This document shows positions 41,853 to 51,320 of a stretch of DNA of 64,000 nt, in pieces. The stretch is taken from positions 1,426,001-1,490,000 of the forward strand of contig NZ_CP034412.1 of assembly GCF_006094275.1 (NCBI RefSeq). Direction: 5' to 3'. How positions within the stretch are numbered: the stretch's first letter is position 1; every line of letters starts with the position of its first letter. The translations under genes were made by a program, and so were the position numbers. The DNA is from Glutamicibacter creatinolyticus (GTDB taxonomy: Bacteria; Actinomycetota; Actinomycetes; Actinomycetales; Micrococcaceae). A model generated the notes under the pieces. It did no database searches, had not been told where the DNA came from, and was given only the letters and a program-made list of their open reading frames with translations.

Positions 41853-44042
41853 ATGCCAAGTCCTCACCGTAAGATCGTGCAGCGTGGTGCCGTCGCTGTT
41901 GCCTCCACCGCCCTGGTGGTAGGCGGCAGCGTCCTGGCCTTTCCTGCTTCCGCAACAGAAGCACCAAACGACACCCCCGCCTCCTCATCTGCTTCTGAAG
42001 CCGCAGTCGACACGTCCGGCCTGAGCAAGGCCATTGAGCGCGATCTGAAGATGACGCCGGAGCAGTATGTGGCAGAATCCGAAGCCAATGTTCTCGCTGG
42101 CGAGCTGAAGAGGGCCTTAGCCGTGGCGAAGATTGACGCCACCGTGGTCATCGAAGAAGGCGTAGTGGTCGTCCAAGTAGCTGATGTGAATCTGGAAGCC
42201 GCGAACGGGGTGATCGCTAAGACCCAGAAAACCAAGGACATTGAAGCGGTTGCGGAAGCCACAGCGCAAAGCCCGAAGTCCACGGCGCCGAAGTCTACCG
42301 GATCAGACGAGTCTGACAATGACGACAAGGCCACGGGAGCATCGAGGACGCCAAGCGGCCCAAAACGGACCAACAAGCCCGGTCCGTCCGTCACTGCTAC
42401 CGGACAAGCAGAGGACAAGGAAAAGTACGAAAACTCGGGCGAGAAGAGTGTCGTTCTCAAGTCCGGTATTCCCTCCGATCCGATGGAGATCTTCGCTGCG
42501 CTGAAGCAGAACCTGGATCCCTCGCAATTTAAGCGGCTGACTTCTGTGACCAAGACCGCCGAAGGAACGATTCGTATTCGTGCGGCGGAACCGGCCAAGA
42601 CCGAGCAGCGGCGTGGGGCGCGATCTTTGGCGACCGCTGGATCAGGCACCACCCTGGAAGGTTTCGACAAGGCCGTACCGAATGTCGAGTTGGTTTACGG
42701 TGGAGACCAGCCACACGCAAAGCCAGCCGCGACCGAGGACATTTATGGGGGCATGGGCTACCTGGCCTTCGCTGACGGGGGACCCGAGCCCGGTGTGTGC
42801 TCAATGGGTTTCAACGCTTGGGACAAGAACGGCGAGGACGCCATTATTACCGCCGGTCACTGCTCCTCAGACGGAGCTCTGCAGTTAAGCGCCGTGGTGG
42901 AGCATTCCGCTCCAGGGCAAATCGAGGATCTTGGCGCTTTGCTCGGAACATTTGGTTTCAACCAATTCGGTCTGCCAAATAATCAGGGTGTCGACCGGAT
43001 AGACCCAGTGGCTGAAAAATGGGAGCAAGGCACCGATATTGCAGTCATCGAGGACATCAATCCAGAACTTAGGCTTCACCCTGCCGTCTCAAAGTGGCCA
43101 GCTGGCAAAGATGAACGCGACGAAACACTGGCAATCACTGATTCGGGAACTGCCTCCATAGGCGCCAAGGCGTGCAGCGTCGGACGGACCACTGGCTGGT
43201 CATGTTCCCGCATTATCGAAGAAGGAATCTTCCTTGTCGGCGGGATCGAGGACAAGGATGCAAGGGCTCGACCGGTCACGGGGTACATCGCGGAAAACCC
43301 GAATTTCTCCGTGGTAAACCAAGGAGACTCCGGCGGCGCCGTCATCGTCGGCACCCGGGCGGTGGGCATCAACAGCGCCAACCACGCTGGCGAGGACGGC
43401 AAGGAGTTCACCGACGACGACCTCGCGATGTACACCTCTTTGGCAGGTGCCGCGGCGAAGACCCCGGTGAAGAACTACGAGATCAAACTGTTCGTAAACG
43501 CGCCGAAGGTCACTTCACCGCGCAATGGCAGCGAGATCGAACCCGGCTCCACGATCTCCGGTACCGTGGCCAAACCTGGACCCAACGCCAACGTTGAGGT
43601 TTTGGTGGACGGTGAAGTCATCGACACCGTCAAGGTCACCCGCGGTTCGTTCTCCTTCAAGGCCCCCCAGACTGAAGGAAAGTTCGCTTTCGAACTGCGG
43701 GCCAAGAGCGGCAAGTTCAACGAATCCGAGCTGACGCCTGGCAATTACACGCTGGTGGCTCCGGAACCAAGCGAGGAGCCCACGCCTACGGAAGAACCCA
43801 CCGAGAGCCCATCCGAGTCGGATGAGGCCACCCAGAGTCCTTCCCCGTCGCAGTCACTGACCAAGGACTCATCGGAGGAGCCCACCAAGTCCGAGTCCCC
43901 GAAGCAAACCGAGCAACCGGAGAAAGATCCGCTGGCAGACACCGGCTCGACTTCCATGCCTGTGCTGGCCATCGCAGGCGGTCTTGGCCTGACTGGCGCC
44001 CTTTTGTTGCTGCTGCGTCGATCCAAGCGTCGCCACGGCTAG
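41853..44042 (+). CDS. Sortase-anchored trypsin-like serine protease
   Basis: Secreted S1-family protease of 729 residues. A signal peptide ends near FPASA (residue 34). Residues about 50-240 look like a propeptide with Lys/Ser/Thr-rich linkers. The catalytic triad is H336 in ITAGHC, D395 in TDIAVI and S493 in GDSGGAV. An Ig-like domain (about 555-640, VTSPRNGSEIEPGSTISGTV) and a Pro/Ser/Glu-rich wall-spanning linker follow. The C-terminus carries LADTG at 694-698, a hydrophobic helix and a basic RRSKRRHG tail, a sorting signal of the LAXTG kind recognised by class E sortases. The likely product is a wall-bound protease; substrate unknown. Confidence 0.9.
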   Translation: MPSPHRKIVQRGAVAVASTALVVGGSVLAFPASATEAPNDTPASSSASEAAVDTSGLSKAIERDLKMTPEQYVAESEANVLAGELKRALAVAKIDATVVIEEGVVVVQVADVNLEAANGVIAKTQKTKDIEAVAEATAQSPKSTAPKSTGSDESDNDDKATGASRTPSGPKRTNKPGPSVTATGQAEDKEKYENSGEKSVVLKSGIPSDPMEIFAALKQNLDPSQFKRLTSVTKTAEGTIRIRAAEPAKTEQRRGARSLATAGSGTTLEGFDKAVPNVELVYGGDQPHAKPAATEDIYGGMGYLAFADGGPEPGVCSMGFNAWDKNGEDAIITAGHCSSDGALQLSAVVEHSAPGQIEDLGALLGTFGFNQFGLPNNQGVDRIDPVAEKWEQGTDIAVIEDINPELRLHPAVSKWPAGKDERDETLAITDSGTASIGAKACSVGRTTGWSCSRIIEEGIFLVGGIEDKDARARPVTGYIAENPNFSVVNQGDSGGAVIVGTRAVGINSANHAGEDGKEFTDDDLAMYTSLAGAAAKTPVKNYEIKLFVNAPKVTSPRNGSEIEPGSTISGTVAKPGPNANVEVLVDGEVIDTVKVTRGSFSFKAPQTEGKFAFELRAKSGKFNESELTPGNYTLVAPEPSEEPTPTEEPTESPSESDEATQSPSPSQSLTKDSSEEPTKSESPKQTEQPEKDPLADTGSTSMPVLAIAGGLGLTGALLLLLRRSKRRHG

Positions 44043-44086
44043 TTTCCGGAAGTGATTCAGGACGCCTGACGACAGTAACGATTGGA

Positions 44087-44116
44087 AGGTGCCCCGGTTG
44101 CTCAACCGGGGCACCT
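44087..44116 (+). terminator. Intrinsic terminator after the surface protease gene
   Basis: Perfect 14-base inverted repeat, AGGTGCCCCGGTTG (44087-44100) with 44103-44116, around a 2-base loop, followed by CCCATTTAAC. It lies 44 bases after the stop. Confidence 0.8.
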
Positions 44117-44224
44117 CCCATTTAACACTCACCAATCTATTGGCTTGCTATACGCGTCATTCACTAGGCTCAAAGACAGAAGACCGGGACCCTTGGTTTC
44201 GGTAGAAAGAAGTGAGAGACCTGG

Positions 44225-44776
44225 ATGAATAAACTTCAAAGGCTGAAGGTGGCTGGCACCGCAGCGGTGCTCACTTTCGCGCTTTCTGCCTGCGCCAGCG
44301 GCGGTGGCGCGCCGAGCACGCCAAGCAATTCCGCGTCCGAAGAACAGCAAACACCGGAGAACGCCGTGGATCATGAACAGCTGTTGAACCTCAACGACCG
44401 ACTCTCATCTTCATTGGGTGCCGCGTACGTGCAAGGCTGGATCGAAAACGACGAGCTGCACGTCGCCACTAGTGATCAGTCCAAGGCGCAGGAGATTGAA
44501 GAGGCCGGGGCTGTCGCAGAAGTGGTCGACTTCAGCTCGCAGCAACTACGGGATGCGATCGGTGAGATCATGAGCTGGCAATCCAAGCAGGAGCCGGAAA
44601 TCGCCAACGCCATCCATGGGTACTCGATCAGTGCCAAGGACGGTGGGCTGATTCTCCGTGTGGATTCCAAGCACCTGGACCAGGTGAGGCAAATGCTGGA
44701 GCAGGATCAGCCAGCAGGGGATGTCCAGCTGACGTTTACCCCAAGCTCGGGGATCGCGAGTCCGGCAGCGGGGTAG
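44225..44776 (+). CDS. Small lipoprotein of unknown function
   Basis: Protein of 183 residues with a signal peptide ending in LSAC (Cys23 predicted lipidated), then a Gly/Ser-rich linker. The mature part is a single small alpha/beta domain with charged helices (DVQLTF near the end). I do not recognise a family. ATG start with AAGTGAGAGA about 8 bases upstream. It follows the protease after a terminator, so it is probably a separate transcript, and it is convergent with the LAL regulator gene 30 bases on. Confidence 0.65.
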   Translation: MNKLQRLKVAGTAAVLTFALSACASGGGAPSTPSNSASEEQQTPENAVDHEQLLNLNDRLSSSLGAAYVQGWIENDELHVATSDQSKAQEIEEAGAVAEVVDFSSQQLRDAIGEIMSWQSKQEPEIANAIHGYSISAKDGGLILRVDSKHLDQVRQMLEQDQPAGDVQLTFTPSSGIASPAAG

Positions 44777-44806
44777 TGGCGAAAATCTACACCGCTGACC
44801 GTGGAG

Positions 44807-47464
44807 CTATGCCCGCGGCGCTGCAACGCTTGCGTACCGGGCGGCCAACTGCTGCCGGTTGCGAGTTCCCGTACGTCGGTACAGCTTGGTGAGTCGGGCC
44901 TCGACGGCGCTAACCGAGATGAACAGTTCCTTGGCGATGGCCTTGTTGGTCAACCCGTCATGGATCATCCGAACTACGGCAATCTCTTCACGGCTCAGGC
45001 TCAGGGGAGTGTTGCGGGAAGTGGCTGCCACTGGAGCTTCCAGGTCCTCCAGGTTCGCCATCCATCCCCGAGCACCAAGACTGCGGTACAGGGCCCGTGC
45101 TGCCTGTAGATGCTCCCTTGCCGCCTGGGTGCGGCCCATTGAGCGGAGCCGCTGACCAAAGCAATGGCGCAGGCGCGCCAACTCAAACGTGTTATCCGAA
45201 CCCGTCCAGTCATCGAGCAATTGCTGGAACCGAGTCAGGGAGGCCGTGCCCTGCATGGCCAGCGCCTGGGCGCAGCGCATTGCCAGCTTCGGACGCCGCC
45301 CAGGAACGGCGGCCATGATCTCTTGCCGTGAACGATACTCATCTACGGCTTCTTCGGTGCGCCCCAGCATCGCCAGGGCCTCAATCAGTGCGCAGGTGGC
45401 CCTGACATAGCGCAGGTTCCCCGGGCCCTGATGCAGCCGCAGCGTTCGACGGTAGGCTTCCACCGCTGCCGGATAATCCCCGGTCATTAATCCCCGGTCA
45501 CCGGCCATCATCGCGATCCGGGAGAGCAGCATCGGAGAACTCTCGCCCAGGATCCGTGGTTCCAATGACTGGAAGTACCACTCTGCCATGTCCGGACGGT
45601 TCTTGTTCATCCAATACCAGGCCTGGATCAGCTGGGGGATGGGGCTGAGCAAGGCCGGGCCATCGGCTGCGATCCAGCGTTCAACCAGTTGCATGGCCCG
45701 GGGATAGTTCTGATTCAGGATCGCGTTAGCCGCGTTCAGGAGCAACAGCAAGCGTTCCATCAGCGGGCTGGCGCCTTCCGGGGCGGCAGCCAGCCGCGAA
45801 AAGACCTCCCGGGCTTCCAGAAAGCAGTCCGCGGTGCTCAGCCCAACCCCGAGGGCCAGCATGAGAATCCCATCGCCCGGCTCCTTCGGGACCACCGGCA
45901 ACTGGTGAAACCGGTCCATCAGCTGCTGCCGGTCGTGGTTCAGGGCAGCGCACAACAACTGCGCCGCTTCGTACTCAGGGCCCTTGGCGTCGGGGAAGCG
46001 TGAGACCAGCGCAGTGGCCTGGGCGGTGAGGCTTTCGGTTTGCTGATGATCCTCCCGCAGGGCGTATTCAGTGGCCAGTGCGCCAAGCAGGCGAACGCAG
46101 CCGTGTGGTTCAACGTTCTCAAGTTCGCTGATGAGCGCCGCGTGCTGGTTCCTGGCCGTGACGCGGCCCTTCAGGGTGGACAGCTGGACGTCCAAGGTTG
46201 CCAAGGCCAGTGACGCTGCCGGGTCCAGGGGCAAGCGGCGGCCGAAGCGCACGTACCTGCGGGCTGCTTCCAGCTGCAGGTGTTGGCAGAGCATTTCGGC
46301 TAGGTAGTGCAGTGCCTGGGGCAGGTGCGTACCGGTGACCGGCAACAGCAGCCCCCGCTCGGCCACCTCGATGGCGGCGGCAACTTGTCCTTGTTCCACC
46401 AGTTGCCCGGCCGCTGCAACGAGCTCACTGGCGGTTACCCCGAGCTGATCCACATACGTGCGGTGGTAAAGCTTCAAGGTAGGGTCCTCACCGTGCTCCT
46501 GCAGTTGCCGGTGCAGTGACTGGCGTTCGGTCAAGTTCAGTCCCCAGTACAGTGTTGACCGCAGGGCGGGGTCCGAGATCTGCACGTGACCGTCTGCGCC
46601 GACCAGGAATCCGCGCTGCTCCAGCTCATCAATGCAGCTGACGGCCCCGGGCTTCAGTGCCAGGACCGTGGCGCGTTCGGTGACCGGGGCGGCGGCAAGC
46701 AGCGTCAGCACCTGCTGGTGTTCTTCTTTCAGCCGTGCAACCACCTTGGAGAGTTTTCCGGTGCGTTCGGTGCCCACCGGCAGGGGAAGGGTCAGCGGCA
46801 ACTCACCGGCCTGAGCCTGCCGCTGCAATCTGTCCAGTTGTTCAATGATGGACCCGGGCATGCCGCGGCTTGTGGTGGTGGTGAAATGAAGCACGGCCGG
46901 GTCGGCATCCACCCCGGCGGTTTCGCGGGCCAGGGCCAGCGATTCGGCCTCGGTCAGCCCGCGCAATTTCAGGATCTCCCATCCGGCCAGGGGCTCGGGG
47001 ATGGGTCCTGAGGCCACGGTGACAATAAACTTCGCCCGGTTGCGTTGCAGCCAGGTGCTCATGAATCCCAGCGCTTCTAGACTGGCTTCGTCCATCAGAT
47101 CCACATCATCGAGCAGGATTACCGTGCCGGGGGTGACCAGGGCGGGAAGCTTGGCGTGCAGGTGCCGGGCGACCGCGTAGGAATCCACACCCTGCCCCGG
47201 CGATTGAGGCAGGAAATGGTCCAGGGCCAGGGGTTCGGCCAGGTCCAGCTCGGAGAGCAGCTTGATCAGTGAGGACAACGGCCAGTTTGTTTCCATGGGG
47301 CTGATCCGCAGCAGCACGTGCGGGTGAGCCCCCAACTCGTGCTGCAGCTGACGCAGCAGCCAACTCTTGCCGGCTCCGGAGGCGCCGGATACCACCAGTG
47401 CCACTTCACGGGAGCCGGTGGCCTTGGATAGGAGAGTGTTCAGCAGATTTCGGCGGCTACGCAT
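44807..47464 (-). CDS. LuxR-family transcriptional regulator with AAA-type ATPase (LAL type)
   Basis: Large ATP-binding regulator of 885 residues. Walker A GASGAGKS is at 27-34, VILLDDVDLM fits Walker B, and a long TPR/MalT-like helical region spans about 300-800. The C-terminal LuxR helix-turn-helix (about 820-880) reads LSREEIAVVRMIHDGLTNKAIAKELFISVSAVEARL. Such LAL proteins sense a ligand, hydrolyse ATP and activate target promoters; the ligand is unknown. ATG start with AGGAGG 6 bases upstream. It sits in the insert between the two lepB genes, convergent with the lipoprotein gene. Confidence 0.9.
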   Translation of the reverse strand: MRSRRNLLNTLLSKATGSREVALVVSGASGAGKSWLLRQLQHELGAHPHVLLRISPMETNWPLSSLIKLLSELDLAEPLALDHFLPQSPGQGVDSYAVARHLHAKLPALVTPGTVILLDDVDLMDEASLEALGFMSTWLQRNRAKFIVTVASGPIPEPLAGWEILKLRGLTEAESLALARETAGVDADPAVLHFTTTTSRGMPGSIIEQLDRLQRQAQAGELPLTLPLPVGTERTGKLSKVVARLKEEHQQVLTLLAAAPVTERATVLALKPGAVSCIDELEQRGFLVGADGHVQISDPALRSTLYWGLNLTERQSLHRQLQEHGEDPTLKLYHRTYVDQLGVTASELVAAAGQLVEQGQVAAAIEVAERGLLLPVTGTHLPQALHYLAEMLCQHLQLEAARRYVRFGRRLPLDPAASLALATLDVQLSTLKGRVTARNQHAALISELENVEPHGCVRLLGALATEYALREDHQQTESLTAQATALVSRFPDAKGPEYEAAQLLCAALNHDRQQLMDRFHQLPVVPKEPGDGILMLALGVGLSTADCFLEAREVFSRLAAAPEGASPLMERLLLLLNAANAILNQNYPRAMQLVERWIAADGPALLSPIPQLIQAWYWMNKNRPDMAEWYFQSLEPRILGESSPMLLSRIAMMAGDRGLMTGDYPAAVEAYRRTLRLHQGPGNLRYVRATCALIEALAMLGRTEEAVDEYRSRQEIMAAVPGRRPKLAMRCAQALAMQGTASLTRFQQLLDDWTGSDNTFELARLRHCFGQRLRSMGRTQAAREHLQAARALYRSLGARGWMANLEDLEAPVAATSRNTPLSLSREEIAVVRMIHDGLTNKAIAKELFISVSAVEARLTKLYRRTGTRNRQQLAARYASVAAPRA

Positions 47465-48094
47465 GCTGCGCCTCCTGATCCCACCCCAAACGCGGCGACG
47501 AGTTCGTCCCGTGCACGCAGCTGGTCGTCGTTGCCTCTGGTTTCACCAGATTGCCCCCAAGATTTCCAAGGTCGTACTGTCTCTTGCTCGGTTGGCCCCC
47601 CAGCCACCACACGCGCCTTTAGTCAACAAGTATAGACGAATGCATCTTTCGGCCTGCGACGCAGCCCTTGTCGTGAAGCACCGATGGAAAGCAAGCGCAT
47701 GCGCACTCGCTCCCTTTGGGGTGTTGGGGTTCTCCCCAATCCTTCATTGCAGGTACTAGCCAGGATTGGCAAGCAGGAGGACTCTTGAGAGGTCGGACTC
47801 ACGCCCGGCCTTCTGTGCTGCATGTCAGTTCCTGGAACGCAGCGCTGGAGACGGGGTGTTAGGCAGAGATTTATGGGGGATCGCTGCCGCCGGATTCCGC
47901 GCCTCAGCGGAATCCGGTGCCGACGTTTTTAGGATTCTCTCCTTGGTGGAACAATAGCGAGATTCTCGCGCCTTCATCAGAACCAGCGGTGGAATGAGCT
48001 GGGGAGCTTCGTTGCCACGTGGCGCAGCGGTCGGCAGCACCTGCGATGCGATATTGTGAAATGCACGCAGATTAAGCCGTAACTAAGGGGACAC
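47465..48094. other. Divergent intergenic region, nothing recognised
   Basis: About 630 bases between the LAL regulator and second lepB genes, which diverge here. It should hold both promoters and possibly a regulator-binding site. No gene, RNA or strong repeat was found. Confidence 0.5.
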
Positions 48095-48799
48095 GTGAGC
48101 GCCGAACCCGGTGAAGCCAACTCGAATGATGCAGGATTTCTGTTGAAGCTCTGGCGCATGGTGCGCGAGATCGTGGTCATCCTGGTGATTGCCATCGGCC
48201 TGTCCCTGATCATCAAGACGTTCTTCTTCCGAGCCTACTTCATCCCTTCCGGGTCGATGGAGAACACGCTGCAGATTGACGACCGGATTTTTGCGAACCT
48301 GATGGTTCCCGGCCCCTTCGACCTGAACCGCGGGGACGTGGTGGTGTTTCGCGACGATGACGCCTGGCTGCCGCCGGTCCAGACCGAGCAGTCCGGTTTC
48401 GACAAGGCGCTGAGCTTCATCGGCCTGTTGCCGGACCAGGGCGAACAGTACCTGGTCAAGCGAATCATTGGCATGCCCGGCGACACCGTCGAGTGTTGCT
48501 CAGCCGACGGGCGGATCAAGGTTAACGGCGTGGAAATCGACGAACCTTATATTTACCCGGGGGATAACCCCAGCGACATCCCGTTCTCGGTGACCGTGCC
48601 GGAGAACAAGCTCTGGGTGCTGGGTGATCACCGCGGTGCGAGCGCCGACTCGCGTTACCACATGGACACCGAGGGCGGATTCGTGGACATGGAAACCGTG
48701 CAGGGCAAGGCCCAGGTCATCTCCTGGCCCATGGATCGCTGGGGCGTAGTCGACTCGCACCGCGAGGTCTTTGACAACGTGCCGGATCCTGCCCGATAA
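48095..48799 (+). CDS. lepB: Signal peptidase I (second copy)
   Basis: Signal peptidase I of 234 residues from the GTG at 48095, with AAGGGG about 4 bases upstream. A transmembrane segment spans about 25-46. Catalytic Ser54 is in IPSGSMENTL, Lys122 in YLVKRIIGMPGD, and GDHRGASADSR is the C-terminal box. It shares the TVECCSADG stretch with the first copy. The pair is often adjacent in related genomes; here they are split by the protease/regulator insert. rnhB follows after about 230 bases. Confidence 0.95.
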   Translation: MSAEPGEANSNDAGFLLKLWRMVREIVVILVIAIGLSLIIKTFFFRAYFIPSGSMENTLQIDDRIFANLMVPGPFDLNRGDVVVFRDDDAWLPPVQTEQSGFDKALSFIGLLPDQGEQYLVKRIIGMPGDTVECCSADGRIKVNGVEIDEPYIYPGDNPSDIPFSVTVPENKLWVLGDHRGASADSRYHMDTEGGFVDMETVQGKAQVISWPMDRWGVVDSHREVFDNVPDPAR

Positions 48800-49029
48800 G
48801 CCCGGCGCTCGGTCGTTTGCTGATCTACCTCCATAGCACGGCGATCCCGCGTCGTCGCGTTGCAAAGGCGTTTTAATTTCAGGCTGTGCCCTGGTGCGAC
48901 CGGCGCCGATCGCACCGTCGTCACCCGATGGGTCCGGTGGGGTGACGGCAGCGAACCGGAAAGTGCGCTATCGTGATCGACACAGACCGCTAACGGCTCA
49001 AAACCACGAAAGAGGAAGCTGGCGAATTC

Positions 49030-49758
49030 GTGCCACGGAAAACTAAAGGCAGTCCCACCACCCTGGAGCATGAACGGGCCCTGGCCGCAAGCGGTAGCTA
49101 CCGGTACGTTGGCGCCGTGGACGAGGTCGGCCGCGGCTCCCTGGCAGGACCGGTCAGCGTCGGAATGGTGGTCATCGACATCGAAGCGGTCACCGAATAC
49201 CCGGAACTGCGGGACTCGAAAATGCTCGAACCCCAGGTGCGCGAATCCATGGTCGAGGCCATCCGCTCCTGGGCCGTCGGGCACGGGGTGGGACACGCCA
49301 CCCCGGCCGAAATCGATCGGCTGGGCATCACCGCCGGGTTGCGGCTGGCCGGCACCCGCGCCGCCGCCCAATGCGCCATCCAGGCCCAGGCGGCCCTGGT
49401 GGACGGCAGCTACGACTGGCTCTCGGCCAAGGAAACCGACCTGTTTGACCTGCTGGAGGCCGACACCGAGCCCTCCGGCCTGCAAATCCCGGTACGCACC
49501 CTGATCAAGGGGGACATGACCTGCCAGGCGATCGCCGCGGCCTCCATCCTGGCCAAGGTGGAACGCGACGGCATCATGACCGCCGCCGCGCAAACCCACC
49601 CGCACTACGGGTGGGAGGTCAACAAGGGGTACGCCACCGCCAGCCACCGGGCGGCGATCACCGAGCACGGTCCGTGTGCCCTGCACCGGATGAGCTGGCG
49701 CTTGACTTCCGAAACGAAAAAGACCGAGAGTGAAGCCATGGGAAGTGGGAAAGACTGA
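49030..49758 (+). CDS. rnhB: Ribonuclease HII
   Basis: Endonuclease that cuts RNA in RNA-DNA hybrids and removes misincorporated ribonucleotides. The 242-residue protein has GAVDEVGRGSLAGPV with catalytic D31 and E32, and KGDMTCQAIAAASILAKVERD with the third acidic residue. The GTG at 49030 has GAGGAAG about 12 bases upstream. Its last base overlaps the DUF2469 start (TGATG), so the two are translationally coupled. Confidence 0.96.
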   Translation: MPRKTKGSPTTLEHERALAASGSYRYVGAVDEVGRGSLAGPVSVGMVVIDIEAVTEYPELRDSKMLEPQVRESMVEAIRSWAVGHGVGHATPAEIDRLGITAGLRLAGTRAAAQCAIQAQAALVDGSYDWLSAKETDLFDLLEADTEPSGLQIPVRTLIKGDMTCQAIAAASILAKVERDGIMTAAAQTHPHYGWEVNKGYATASHRAAITEHGPCALHRMSWRLTSETKKTESEAMGSGKD

Positions 49759-50078
49759 TGGCGAGCGAAGATCTGGAAAACTACGAATCAGACCTGGAAC
49801 TGCGGCTCTACCGCGAATACAAGGACGTGGTCTCGCTCTTCAACTACGTCGTCGAAACCGAGCGCCGCTTCTACCTGGCGAACCAGGTTGAACTCAAAAC
49901 CCTGAGCAACGCCGGGGAGGTCTACTTCGAACTGAGCCTGACCGACGCGTGGGTGTGGGACATCTACCGCCAGGGGCGGTTCGTGAAGTCGGTGAAGGTG
50001 CTGACCTTCAAGGACGTGAACATCGAGGAACTGAACCGCAACGAACTGCAGATCCCCAAGGACGAGATGGACCAGTAG
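49758..50078 (+). CDS. DUF2469 family protein
   Basis: Protein of 106 residues, an actinobacteria-typical family of unknown function normally encoded beside rnhB. The sequence SDLELRLYREYKDVVSLFNYVVETERRFYLAN and YFELSLTDAWVWDIYR is near-invariant in the family. The one-base overlap with rnhB supports co-expression. Confidence 0.95.
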   Translation: MASEDLENYESDLELRLYREYKDVVSLFNYVVETERRFYLANQVELKTLSNAGEVYFELSLTDAWVWDIYRQGRFVKSVKVLTFKDVNIEELNRNELQIPKDEMDQ

Positions 50079-50333
50079 GTTCAGCGCTTCCTCGTGAAGG
50101 ATATTGTCCCCGCGTGATCTTGGGCCCTTCGGCAGGCCGGGCAGCACACCGCTGCACCCCGGTTTACCGCAGGGCCCTTGGCGTCTTCCCGGTCTGTTGG
50201 GTGCCCGTCCACCCACCGGTTCCCGCGGCGTCACCCCGCGTATGCGATAGAATTCAACCTTATTAAACTTGTGCGGACGGACTCGGGACTTCGGACCGGG
50301 TCCGTCCGCCAGCGAACTCGGGACGGGAACCAA

Positions 50334-51191
50334 TTGAAGAACAGCCCACTGCGCCGCGGCGCAGCATTGGCCATGGCCGGGGGCCTGCTGCTCTCCGGCT
50401 GCGCGGCAACCAATGCCGACACCCAGACACCCGAACCCATCACCGCCTCCGCAAGCCAGAAGAACGACGCGATCAAGCAGGTCCGCGAGGCGAACCCCGA
50501 CCACCTGGGCGAGGGGCTGGTGTACAAGCAGCCGGGGAAGAACGCGCAGGGCGAATACATCATCCTCGGCGCGGACCCGAACTCGTCGCTGGCCAGCTAC
50601 GAGGCGCCGAAGTGGGCGGCCGTGGGCGAGGCCTGGAGCGAAAAGGAGATGGCGCAGCTGCAGGTGCAGGCCGTGGACTTCGTCTATTCCCAAATCCTCT
50701 CCGGCCCGGCCCTGGGCGGCAGCCAGGCGGACATTGACCGCCAGGTCGAGCAGATGAGCGCGCAGTTCAGCCAGCTCGCCCAGGAGGAGGGGGCCAAGCA
50801 GACGCTGGCCACCGTGTTCGCACAGCCCATCAAGCAGAACCCGTTCCTGGTGTGGAGCGATGCGAAGGCGAACAACTTTTCCGGCTACCAGCCCTACCAG
50901 GACGCGGGATCCAGCCGCATGCTGAACCCCACGGTGAAGATCAAGTCCGCCCACTCCTACGACAAGGGCGAGGTGCTGGAGGACGGGAACACCGCCGAGA
51001 TCAACGGGGCCACCGTCAACGTGGTGGCCAGCTTCGAATGGAAGCTGACCAAGGACGGCAAGCGGTACGCCAAGCCCATGGAACTGGAGTACGGGGTGCA
51101 TTTCAGCAAGACCGAGCAGGACACCGGCCTGCACGGGGCCACCCTGGTCAATGGCGCCACCGACGCGAAGCCGAGGCCCGCGAAATTCTAG
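50334..51191 (+). CDS. Predicted lipoprotein of unknown function
   Basis: Protein of 285 residues from a TTG at 50334, supported by a GGACGGGA about 5 bases upstream and by the signal peptide that begins directly (KNSPLRRGAALAMAGG) and ends in LLSGC with Cys23. The frame is open 52 codons upstream, but that part has no signal or site. The mature protein is Gln/Ala-rich and helical in the middle with a beta-rich C-terminal part (VNVVASFEWKLTKDGKRY). No family recognised. It is convergent with the betaine-binding gene across a terminator. Confidence 0.72.
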   Translation: MKNSPLRRGAALAMAGGLLLSGCAATNADTQTPEPITASASQKNDAIKQVREANPDHLGEGLVYKQPGKNAQGEYIILGADPNSSLASYEAPKWAAVGEAWSEKEMAQLQVQAVDFVYSQILSGPALGGSQADIDRQVEQMSAQFSQLAQEEGAKQTLATVFAQPIKQNPFLVWSDAKANNFSGYQPYQDAGSSRMLNPTVKIKSAHSYDKGEVLEDGNTAEINGATVNVVASFEWKLTKDGKRYAKPMELEYGVHFSKTEQDTGLHGATLVNGATDAKPRPAKF

Positions 51192-51211
51192 CCGGTTTCT
51201 GCTTCGGTTAA

Positions 51212-51266
51212 ACGCCACGGTCGCTGCCATGAACCCCGTGCGGGGGCCTGGCAACGACCGTGGCGT
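51212..51266. terminator. Bidirectional terminator hairpin
   Basis: A 12-base inverted repeat, ACGCCACGGTCG (51212-51223) with 51255-51266, encloses a second TGCCA/TGGCA and CCCCG/CGGGG stem. It lies between convergent genes. Confidence 0.8.
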
Positions 51267-51320
51267 GCTTTAAGCTGCGGCCGCCCGGCGGCCGCGCTGA
51301 ATCCGCCGACCCGGGGGCTA

